Shown piece after piece: positions 23,170-30,094 of a stretch of DNA of 30,094 nt. Under the pieces are notes generated by a model. The model was not told the DNA's origin, searched no databases, and saw nothing but the letters and a program-made list of their open reading frames with translations. The stretch spans positions 1 through 30,094 of the forward strand of contig CAZPGF010000027.1 in NCBI GenBank assembly GCA_964586025.1, read 5' to 3'. Each line of letters starts with the position of its first letter. Position 1 is the stretch's first letter. This stretch comes from JACKGW01 sp964586025 (GTDB lineage Bacteria > Planctomycetota > PLA2 > JAEUHO01). The position numbers and the translations under genes are program-made.

Positions 23170-25743
23170 GTGCGAGGTCGGACGCTCCTGCTGATCGCCC
23201 TGACGTTGCTCGCGATCGCCGCGGGATGGTGGCTCGCGTACGGCCTGAACCCTCCGCCCGCCGGCTCCCTCGGCGGGGCCTCCGCGGACGAGGGGTCGGT
23301 CGCCGAAGCGCTGCTCCGATCGCGCCTCGGCGCGGAGGCGGACGAACGACGGCTTCCGGGCCTGGAGGCCCGACCGCGTGGCGAGGGCGTCCTGCGAGGG
23401 TGCGTGCTGCATCACGTGCCGGAGGTCGGCGTGAAGCCGCTCGCCGACGTCGTGATCCACGTCTATTGGCATCCGTCGCCGCTTCCCGACGCCGGCGAAC
23501 CGAACGGCAGCCCCACGACCCAAGGTCGTGCGCACGTTCGCACCGATGGCGAGGGCCGCTTCCTGTTCGATCGCCTGCCCGCGTTCGTGGGCGGCGTCCT
23601 GATCGTGCGCCACGCTCCGTACCGCGAGGTGCAGCGCCGTGCGATCCACGTGCGCCCGGGGGAGACGACCGACGTCGGCGAGATCCTGCTCGGCGCCCCG
23701 ACGTCGCTCGTCGGCGAGGTCGTGGACGCACGCGGCCGTCCGCTCGAGGGCGCCCGCGTCCAGGCCTTCGCGGCACACAACGCGGCGGGTGTGGACTTCG
23801 ATCTGCGTCGCGGCCTGCTCCAACTCCAGGAGGGATCGGTCGCGGTCGCCGACGTCTTTGCCGATCGCTTCGGCCGATTCGTGCTGGACGACCTGCCGCC
23901 GGGGACGTACACGCTCCGCGCGAGTCTGCGCGGACACGCGACGTCGTTCCGCGGCGGCGTGATCGTCTCGCTCGACGAGCAGGGGAGCGCGGTGCGCCTC
24001 GTCCTCGACGAGGGCGCGGGCTTCGAGGGGATCGTGACCTCCACGGCCGGCGGCACGCTCGCGGGCGCGCGCGTGATCGCGGTCGCCCTGCCGTCGGGAG
24101 GCGAGACGCGCGTCGATCGCGTGGACACCGTGAGCGACGCGAACGGCTCGTACCGGCTCGACGCGCTCGTACCCGGCGTGCGCTACTTCCTCCAGGCGAC
24201 CCATCCCACGCACGCACCGTTCGGCAGTTTCGTCGTCGCCTCCGCGGGCGTCGCGGCTCGCGACCTGTCGCTGACGCCGGGAGGTCGCGTCGAAGGGGGG
24301 ATCCTCGAGGCCGCCACGAAGCGACCGATCCCCTACGCCGAGGTCACGCTCGCGAGCGGCTCGCTCACGGGCGTCTCGCCGCTGAGCACCACCACCGACG
24401 CGGAAGGTCGCTACGTCTTTCCGAACGTGTTGCCCGGCCCCGTGCTCCTGTTCCTCGCGCGCGCCCCGGGCTTCGTGCAGTCGGATCAGGCGGACTTGAA
24501 GGGGGTCGGGCTCGTCGTCGAATCCGGCCAGCTGCTGGAGATCGATCGCGAGCTGATCGAGGGCGGTCTGGTCGAGGGCCGCGTCAGCGATCCGACCGGA
24601 CGCCCGGTGGCCTACGCGACGGTCGGCCTCACCGAACGACACGCGCGGTGGCGGGGCGAACGCACGACCACGACCGATCTCGACGGTCGCTACCGTCTCG
24701 CCGGCATCCGTCCGGGCGAGCAGGTCCTGCGTGTGGACGCGACCGGGTTCGCGCCGCTCGTCGATGACGCGGCCACCCGGCTCACGATGCCCGATCCCGG
24801 GGTCGCCGTCCTGCACGACATCCGCCTCGACGACGGCGCGGTCCTGACGGGTCGCGTGCGGCGCGAGGACGGTGCGGCTCTCGGCGGCGCGGTCGTGCGG
24901 ATCGACGTGGACGGCGGACGGCGTGCGCGCGAACGCGTCGCCGGACGCACCGCGGTGTCCCATCCCGACGGCTCGTACCGACTGGGCGGACTGCCGCACG
25001 GCGTCGCCGTTTCGCTGCTGGCCGAGCACGCCGAGTTCGCGCCGGCGCGACGCGGGCCATGGCACCTCCTGCCCGGCCAGGTCCAGGAGATCGACCTCGT
25101 CCTGCGGCGCGGGGCGCGACTCGTCGGCCGCGTCGAGGATCCGGACGGACGACCCATCGAGGACGCCCGCGTGCGATGGGGACCGGTTCGCCCCGAGGAC
25201 GAGCGCGAGTTGAGCGACGCCTTTCGCGCCGACGCCCTCCTGCGAGCGAGGGCGTTGCGAGCGGATGCGGGCGGCGCGTTCGTCATCGAGGACCTCGCGC
25301 CGGGGCGTCACGTCGTCAAGGTCGAGCGCGAAGGCTACGGAACGTGGTACCGACACGACATCGTCGTGCCCGAGGAGGACGATCCCGCGCCGATCGTCGC
25401 GGTGCTGCCCCCCGCGCTCTCGATCGAAGGCGTCGTCCGCGGTGAGAACGGCCGAACGGTGCCGGCCGCCTTCGTCTACGCGCGGGAACCCCGCGGCGAA
25501 GGCGAGCCGCGCGTCGCCGACGGTCGCGTGCGTGCCCTCGTCAGTGCGGAGACCGACGCCGCCGGGCGCTTCACGTTGGAGCCGCTCGCCCCGGGTCGCT
25601 ACGAGGTCGTCGTCTGGTACGCCCCCGGCTTCATCGGCGAGACCCAGGACCATCGCGACGCGCGGGTCCGCCGGACCGACGTCCTCGCCGGCTCCCGTGG
25701 GGTCACGTTCGCCCTGGGATCGTGGCCGCCTCCGCCCGAGTGA
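23170..25743 (+). CDS. Membrane-anchored protein with eight carboxypeptidase-regulatory-like repeats
   Basis: This is an 857-residue protein anchored by one N-terminal hydrophobic segment (RTLLLIALTLLAIAAGWWLAYGL) with the rest outside. GTG at 23170 is the only start that keeps this segment. Eight beta-sandwich repeats of about 95-105 residues follow. Each opens with a pattern like 'hxGxVxDxxGRPhxGAxVxhh' and closes with 'TDxxGRFxLxxLxPGxYxLxVxAxG'. Visible openings are near residues 74, 180, 285, 376, 468, 559, 651 and 752. These are CarboxypepD_reg/Cna-B-like modules, which serve as stalks or scaffolds in surface proteins. No catalytic domain is attached. The end is Pro-rich (WPPPPE). It converges with its paralogue at 25774-28449, leaving a 30-base gap. 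Confidence 0.85.
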   Translation: MRGRTLLLIALTLLAIAAGWWLAYGLNPPPAGSLGGASADEGSVAEALLRSRLGAEADERRLPGLEARPRGEGVLRGCVLHHVPEVGVKPLADVVIHVYWHPSPLPDAGEPNGSPTTQGRAHVRTDGEGRFLFDRLPAFVGGVLIVRHAPYREVQRRAIHVRPGETTDVGEILLGAPTSLVGEVVDARGRPLEGARVQAFAAHNAAGVDFDLRRGLLQLQEGSVAVADVFADRFGRFVLDDLPPGTYTLRASLRGHATSFRGGVIVSLDEQGSAVRLVLDEGAGFEGIVTSTAGGTLAGARVIAVALPSGGETRVDRVDTVSDANGSYRLDALVPGVRYFLQATHPTHAPFGSFVVASAGVAARDLSLTPGGRVEGGILEAATKRPIPYAEVTLASGSLTGVSPLSTTTDAEGRYVFPNVLPGPVLLFLARAPGFVQSDQADLKGVGLVVESGQLLEIDRELIEGGLVEGRVSDPTGRPVAYATVGLTERHARWRGERTTTTDLDGRYRLAGIRPGEQVLRVDATGFAPLVDDAATRLTMPDPGVAVLHDIRLDDGAVLTGRVRREDGAALGGAVVRIDVDGGRRARERVAGRTAVSHPDGSYRLGGLPHGVAVSLLAEHAEFAPARRGPWHLLPGQVQEIDLVLRRGARLVGRVEDPDGRPIEDARVRWGPVRPEDERELSDAFRADALLRARALRADAGGAFVIEDLAPGRHVVKVEREGYGTWYRHDIVVPEEDDPAPIVAVLPPALSIEGVVRGENGRTVPAAFVYAREPRGEGEPRVADGRVRALVSAETDAAGRFTLEPLAPGRYEVVVWYAPGFIGETQDHRDARVRRTDVLAGSRGVTFALGSWPPPPE

Positions 25744-25773
25744 GAAGGGCGGGGCCGCACGCCCGCCGTCCGA

Positions 25774-28449
25774 TCAGCGCGCCTGAAGAGGGGGAAGCGG
25801 AGGGCGTTGCTCTTCCTGCTCTTCGAGCCGGAACTCGAAGTCGTTGGTGCCGGGGATCGTCACGTTCTCCTGCGTGATCGGCTGGTAGGTCCGTCCCTCG
25901 GCCGTGCGGACGCCGGCCCACACGTTGAACGTGTAGGTTCCGGGCAGCACGTCCTTGATCTCGAACGCGCCGTCGGCTTCGGTCCACCCGAACAGCGCCG
26001 TCGTCACGTCCTCGCCGCCGGACCCGCCCTCGGGCGCCAGGTCCCTCGTGCCCGCTCCGCCGAAGGCGCTTCCCATCGATCCCCCCACGCTGACGACCGC
26101 GCGTTCGATCGGGGATCCCCGCGTGTCGAGCACGCGGCCGCGCAACGTCACGCCCCGGCGCATCAGTCCCAGCCAGCCGGTCCACACCTCGCCGAGGCCG
26201 ACGCGCACGTTGCGCTTGATCAGGGGTGCGTAGCCTTCGGCCTCGACCTGGATCACCTGCAAGCCGGGCTGAAGTTGGGTGAGCCGGAACGTGCCGTCGT
26301 CCCGCGTCGTAACGACGTTCGGCTCGAGCAACCCGATGACCTCCCAGTTCGTCAGGTTCACGCGACGCGCCAGCTCGTCGTCGAGCCGACCGTATCGGAC
26401 GCGCGCCCCCGCGACGGGTTGTCCGTCCTCGTTGACGACGCGCCCATCGAGCGCGCCCCCGACGAGCACGACCACGCGCACCTCGCGCGTGTCGCCGACG
26501 CCCATGCGAACGCGCTCGCTCTCCGTCTCGACGAAGCCCTCGGCCTTCACCGCGGCCTTCCACGCCAGGCGCGGAGCCAACCCTTCGAGGGCGAACCGCC
26601 CCTCCTCGTCGGTCATCGTGACGCGGGGCGTGAACTGCTCCCGGAACCGTTGCATCGGATCGCCGCGCCGGCGACCGCCAACGCGCGGCGCTTCGGCGTC
26701 CGGCTTCTCGCTTCGCGCATAGACCTTGGCGCCGGCGACCGGCTCGCCGTCCGCGTCCACGACGACGCCGACGAGGCGCGCCGCCCCCGACAAGGACACG
26801 TTGATCTCGCCCTGTTCGCCGCGGTCGGTGATCGGCACGCTGCCCTCGCCGAGCGCTTCCGCATAGCCCGGCGCGCGCACGTCCACGCTGTAGACCCCGC
26901 GGCCGAGCCCGGTCAGCTCGTAGCGACCGTCCGCGTCGGTCGTCGCCGAGGGCGCACCGGCCCACATCGCCTCGTTCGAGGCGATCGCATCGACGCTCGC
27001 GCCCGCGATCGGCTCGCCGTCGTCGAGTCGCGTGACACGACCGACGATCCGCCCGCCTCGCTCGAGTTCGAGGTCGCGTTCGAGCGTCTCGCCGGCGACG
27101 AGCGACGGCAGCGTGGCACCGGTGAACGCACTCTCCATCGAACTCGAGAAGCCGTCCGCCTTCGCGACGAGCATGAACATCGGTCCGGAGGCGACCGTAT
27201 CGAACGTGTAGCGTCCCTGCGCATCGGAGCGCGTCGATTCCATCCCGGCGGACCCTTCCCCCAACCGCCCGACCATCAGCACGACTTCCGCGTCGGCGAT
27301 CGGTTCACGGGAATCCTTCTCGCGCACGGTGCCGGTCACGCGCGCCGCACGCGCCAGCACGAAGTCCTTCGTCATGCCCGTCTCGATGCGAACGGACTGG
27401 AACATCCACTGCGACGGGTGCCCGTCCGCGGACACGCCGAACCGATAGGTGGCATTGGGCATCAGCGTATCGATCGCGTACTTCCCCTTCGCGTCGGTCA
27501 GCGCTCCCTCGCGGCGCCCCACGGCGAAGTCTTCCACGCGCTGCCCGTCGTAGAGCGCCCGAACCATCGCGTTCGCAACCGGCCGACCCTGATCGTCCGT
27601 GACCGTTCCGCGCACGGTCATGCCGGGGTCGAGAACCAGCGTCAACGTGGTCGCACTGCGCTCCGTGCGCACGAGCACCTCGCCTTGGTGAGCCGTGGCA
27701 CGACCCGCCGCCCGCGCCTCGATCCGGTAGATGCCGCTCTCCAACGTGGCGAACGCGAACCGACCGTCCTCGCCGGTGGTCGCCCGTGCGAGCGGCACGT
27801 CGTCATGGACGGCCATGTCGAGCATCGAGAGCAGGAACCCTCGCCGGAAGAAGTCCGTTCGCGGCGCGAACACGGCGACGGTCGCGCCGGCGACGGGACG
27901 GCCCGACGGGTCCACGACCCGCCCGGTCAACACGACGTTCGTTCCGACGCGCACGTCGTCGAGCGTGGTCACCTGGTTCGAGAGCACCTCGACGTTGCGG
28001 ACGAGGACTTCCGCGAATCCCTCGCCCTTCACGTGCAGCGTGTAGCGAGATCCGGGCAGGATGCGTTCGAAGAGCGCGCGCCCCTCCTCGTCGGTGACGC
28101 GATCCGCGACGTGTACGCCGCGAACGCCGAGCAGGCGGACGACCTGGCCGACGACCGGCGCATCGTCCTTCACCCAGAGCAGCCGGACGCGGACGCCGCC
28201 AGGAGGCGCGTCGCCGTGGACGCCCGCGAGCGACGCCTCGCGCTCCTCGTTCGCCGCCTCGGCGCCGTCGGCCGTCGTGCGGCCTTCGAGCAGAGCCCGT
28301 CGCGCTTCGTCGTCGTCGCGGGCGCCGCCGTCCGAGAGCGATCCGCCTCCCAGCAGCCCGCTCGAGAACGCGAGCCAGGCGACCGCCGCGAGAGCCGCCA
28401 CGAGAAGGAGCAGGACCGGAACCGACAGCGCGCCGCGCGACCTGGACAT
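25774..28449 (-). CDS. Second membrane-anchored protein with eight carboxypeptidase-regulatory-like repeats
   Basis: This is an 891-residue protein with an N-terminal anchor (SVPVLLLLVAALAAVAWLAFSSGLL) and a long extracellular part. ATG at 28449 has GGAGG seven bases upstream. The frame is open further upstream, but that sequence lies in the permease gene. After an acidic linker, eight modules are visible, opening near residues 85, 178, 283, 384, 482, 573, 692 and 783. Typical openings are LTGRVVDPSGRPVAGATVAVF and LDGRVVNEDGQPVAGARVRYG; closings are like TDADGRYELTGLGRGVYSVDVRAPGY. A His-rich metal site or peptidase domain is absent. Its layout mirrors the facing gene at 23170-25743, suggesting duplication and divergence. 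It follows the ABC permease by 77 bases on the same strand, so co-expression with the transporter is possible. Confidence 0.86.
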   Translation of the reverse strand: MSRSRGALSVPVLLLLVAALAAVAWLAFSSGLLGGGSLSDGGARDDDEARRALLEGRTTADGAEAANEEREASLAGVHGDAPPGGVRVRLLWVKDDAPVVGQVVRLLGVRGVHVADRVTDEEGRALFERILPGSRYTLHVKGEGFAEVLVRNVEVLSNQVTTLDDVRVGTNVVLTGRVVDPSGRPVAGATVAVFAPRTDFFRRGFLLSMLDMAVHDDVPLARATTGEDGRFAFATLESGIYRIEARAAGRATAHQGEVLVRTERSATTLTLVLDPGMTVRGTVTDDQGRPVANAMVRALYDGQRVEDFAVGRREGALTDAKGKYAIDTLMPNATYRFGVSADGHPSQWMFQSVRIETGMTKDFVLARAARVTGTVREKDSREPIADAEVVLMVGRLGEGSAGMESTRSDAQGRYTFDTVASGPMFMLVAKADGFSSSMESAFTGATLPSLVAGETLERDLELERGGRIVGRVTRLDDGEPIAGASVDAIASNEAMWAGAPSATTDADGRYELTGLGRGVYSVDVRAPGYAEALGEGSVPITDRGEQGEINVSLSGAARLVGVVVDADGEPVAGAKVYARSEKPDAEAPRVGGRRRGDPMQRFREQFTPRVTMTDEEGRFALEGLAPRLAWKAAVKAEGFVETESERVRMGVGDTREVRVVVLVGGALDGRVVNEDGQPVAGARVRYGRLDDELARRVNLTNWEVIGLLEPNVVTTRDDGTFRLTQLQPGLQVIQVEAEGYAPLIKRNVRVGLGEVWTGWLGLMRRGVTLRGRVLDTRGSPIERAVVSVGGSMGSAFGGAGTRDLAPEGGSGGEDVTTALFGWTEADGAFEIKDVLPGTYTFNVWAGVRTAEGRTYQPITQENVTIPGTNDFEFRLEEQEEQRPPLPPLQAR

Positions 28450-28526
28450 GACCGATCCTCCGCTCGGGAAGCGACCCCCGCGGCGTCGTTCTACCCGGCC
28501 GCGAGCGACCGGGGGTCCCCGTCCCG

Positions 28527-29495
28527 TCAGGAACGCCGCAGGACGAACCAGGCGAGGAACGGCGCGCCGAGCAGCGCGGTCACCACGCCGAGAGGGAGCG
28601 TCTCCGGCGACAGGGCCGTCCTCGCGAGCGCATCGGCGAGCACGAGGAGTCCGCCGCCGAGCATCGCCGACGCCGGGACGAGAAGCCGGTGGCCGGACCC
28701 GACGATGCCGCGCGAGAGGTGCGGGACGACGAGTCCGACGAAGCCGACCAGACCCGCGACGGCCACCGTCGCCGCCGCGAGTAGGCACGCCGCTCCGCCG
28801 AGCAGGGCGAGCTCCCGCGAGACCGCGACGCCGCCGAACCACGCGGCCTCGTCGCCGAGCGTCATCACGTCGAGCGCACCGGCCCGCGCGCGCGCGACGA
28901 TCGCGCCGAGCGCGAGGATGCCGGTGACGAAGGCGATGTCGCCCCAGGTCGCCATCCCGAGGTCGCCGAGCATCCACCGAACGACGACGTGCCAGTCACG
29001 GATCGTCGCGTGCAAGAGCAGCGTCGCGATGGCGTGGACGAACGCACCGATCGCGATGCCCGCGAGCAGCACCGACGCGGTCGGCGATCGGGTGCTTCGC
29101 CGCGCGACGCCGAACACGAACGCGCCGACGCCGAGCGCGCCGACGAATGCCGCCGTGCCGCGCAAGCCCGCCGCGGGCAGGCCCGCGCTTCCGGCGAGCG
29201 CCGCCGCCACGGTCACGCCGAGCAGCGAGCCGGGCCCCACACCGAGCAGGTACGGCTCGGCGAGCGCGTTGCGCAGCAGGGCCTGGAAGAGAGCACCTGC
29301 GATCGCGAGCGAGGCGCCGACGACGAGACCGGCCGCCACGCGGGGCAGTCGAACGTCGCGCACGATCGGATCGCCGTCCGCGTCGAACAGCGCGGCGACG
29401 ACGTCCGCCGGAGTGCGCGCGACGGCCCCCGTGCCGAGTCCGACTGCCGACGCGACGAGCACGAACACGGCGAGCAGGGCGAACCGTCGCGTCAT
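28527..29495 (-). CDS. FecCD/BtuC-family ABC transporter permease
   Basis: This is a 322-residue inner-membrane permease of the BtuC/FhuB/FecCD family, which imports iron-siderophore, heme or cobalamin across the inner membrane. Hallmarks are LPRVAAGLVVGASLAIAGALFQALLRNALAEPYLLG (about 50-84), the coupling block VAGLVGFVGLVVPHLSR, the segment HRLLVPASAMLGGGLLVLADALAR, and the end PLGVVTALLGAPFLAWFVL. About nine to ten hydrophobic segments can be counted, the usual number. ATG at 29495 overlaps the stop of the binding-protein gene as ATGA, so they are coupled. The length is near the family norm. The ATPase (FecE/BtuD) is not found downstream: the next gene is a surface-repeat protein. It may lie elsewhere or left of the binding protein beyond the window. 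Confidence 0.95.
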   Translation of the reverse strand: MTRRFALLAVFVLVASAVGLGTGAVARTPADVVAALFDADGDPIVRDVRLPRVAAGLVVGASLAIAGALFQALLRNALAEPYLLGVGPGSLLGVTVAAALAGSAGLPAAGLRGTAAFVGALGVGAFVFGVARRSTRSPTASVLLAGIAIGAFVHAIATLLLHATIRDWHVVVRWMLGDLGMATWGDIAFVTGILALGAIVARARAGALDVMTLGDEAAWFGGVAVSRELALLGGAACLLAAATVAVAGLVGFVGLVVPHLSRGIVGSGHRLLVPASAMLGGGLLVLADALARTALSPETLPLGVVTALLGAPFLAWFVLRRS

Positions 29496-30094
29496 TTCGA
29501 CCCGTCGCCGTCCGTCGCGGAGCGGCCGGGCACGACGAGATGGCGTGCGAGCACCTCGACGGCGTCGAGGATCCGGGGACCGCCGCGCACGAACGCGTCC
29601 GCGCCGAGCACCGGAAGGACCCTCTCGTCGCGAACCGCGGGCGTCGAGGCGAGCGTCGCGCGCAGGCGGGCAGGCATCTCTCCACCGGGGCCGAGGATCC
29701 AGTCCGGCGCCCGCGCGATCACCACCTCTTCGGAGAAGGTCCCGGACGCATCGACGGGGAGATCGCAGGCGACGTTGATCGCGCCGAGCGTGCGCAGGAC
29801 GTCGTCGAGCAACGCGCCCGGCCCGAGAGCGACCAGCGGTTCCCACTGCGCGACGATCAACACGCGCGGCGCGACGTCCAACGGCAGCACCGGATAGGCG
29901 TGCGCGAGGAGTTCGGCGCGCTCGTTCCACTCGTGCGCGGCCTCCCGCGCCCGGCCGTCGTCGAGCACCTCCGAGAGCAGATCGAAGCTAGCGCCGAGGG
30001 CGGCGAGCGAGCGGCTCGTCTCGAGCAACAGGACGTGCTTCACGCGGCGCAGCACGCTCTCGACGTCGCGGGCGTGAAGGCGGCGATCCAGGAT
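29492..30094 (-). CDS. BtuF/FecB-like ABC substrate-binding protein, N-terminus beyond the right edge
   Basis: The frame is open to the right edge, so the visible 200 residues are the C-terminal part. The long linking helix is present (ETSRSLAALGASFDLLSEV, then an Ala/Glu-rich helix), followed by the second lobe: RVLIVAQWEPLVALGPGALLDDVLRTLGAINVA, SEEVVIARAPDWILG and ALGADAFVRGGPRILDAVEVLARHL. This order is that of class III periplasmic binding proteins such as BtuF and heme- or siderophore-binding proteins. The signal peptide or lipobox would be outside the window. A GTG at 30055 is an internal codon, not the start. The ligand cannot be told. The final codons overlap the permease start by four bases. 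Confidence 0.88.
   Translation of the reverse strand: MLDRRLHARDVESVLRRVKHVLLLETSRSLAALGASFDLLSEVLDDGRAREAAHEWNERAELLAHAYPVLPLDVAPRVLIVAQWEPLVALGPGALLDDVLRTLGAINVACDLPVDASGTFSEEVVIARAPDWILGPGGEMPARLRATLASTPAVRDERVLPVLGADAFVRGGPRILDAVEVLARHLVVPGRSATDGDGSK

Noticed and set aside
25807..29778. 1,323-codon + strand open frame
   Set aside because: Passes antisense through three supported genes (repeat protein, permease, binding protein) and shows no domain.
1..30094. tRNA, rRNA, CRISPR array, prophage or toxin-antitoxin genes
   Set aside because: No cloverleaf, ribosomal, repeat-spacer or phage structural sequence was recognised by eye; a dedicated RNA scan was not possible.

Overview
The window is a GC-rich piece of bacterial chromosome with densely packed genes on both strands and no rRNA, tRNA or CRISPR array that I can see. 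Three kinds of gene suggest a Planctomycetota-type organism: a secreted HEAT-repeat protein fused to a squalene-cyclase-like toroid, a DUF1570-like zinc peptidase, and two very long lipid- or membrane-anchored proteins made of carboxypeptidase-regulatory-like beta-sandwich repeats. The taxonomic placement is inference from gene content, not from a marker-gene search.

Left part (1-5551). A gene fragment enters from the left edge on the + strand. Facing it, on the - strand, is a chaperonin cluster read right to left: a 2H-phosphoesterase (2'-5' RNA ligase family) protein, a degenerate receiver-domain protein, groES, groEL, a secreted DUF6265-like protein, and an alkaline-phosphatase-superfamily phosphodiesterase whose start overlaps the preceding stop. 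groES has a long Lys/Ala-rich tail. Its leader carries a perfect 17-bp tandem repeat. The ribosome-binding site of the gene after groEL lies inside a perfect 8-bp stem.

Middle part (5610-12519). Two - strand genes encode exported proteins of unknown function. Divergent from them is a + strand secreted coiled-coil protein. Directly at its stop codon sits an IS1182-type insertion sequence of about 1.59 kb with 17-bp terminal inverted repeats. Its transposase keeps the DDE residues but seems to have lost a usable start codon. Beyond the IS, a TTG start opens the 927-aa HEAT/toroid protein. Removing the IS would put the coiled-coil gene about 80 bp upstream of the toroid gene, so the IS probably split a transcription unit.

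Signalling and polysaccharide region (12562-17352, - strand). A processive GT2 glycosyltransferase, a REC-HD-GYP response regulator (predicted c-di-GMP phosphodiesterase) and a PilZ protein (predicted c-di-GMP receptor) lie in a row. They form a likely c-di-GMP-controlled exopolysaccharide module. A solitary D12-class DNA adenine methyltransferase follows, with no restriction enzyme in view.

Right part (17484-30094). NAD-dependent DNA ligase ligA diverges from the glycosyltransferase. It is followed on + by the zinc peptidase, an exported protein of unknown function, and the first eight-repeat surface protein. The second eight-repeat protein converges on it from the - strand. Upstream of that second protein are a BtuC/FecCD-type ABC permease and, running off the right edge, a BtuF-type substrate-binding protein; these two overlap by four bases. 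They point to uptake of a siderophore, heme or cobalamin.

The least explained points are the Glu-Tyr replacement at the metal site of the phosphodiesterase, the start-less IS copy sitting on a stop codon, the sequestered ribosome-binding site after groEL, the three-gene c-di-GMP module, and the facing pair of eight-repeat surface proteins.
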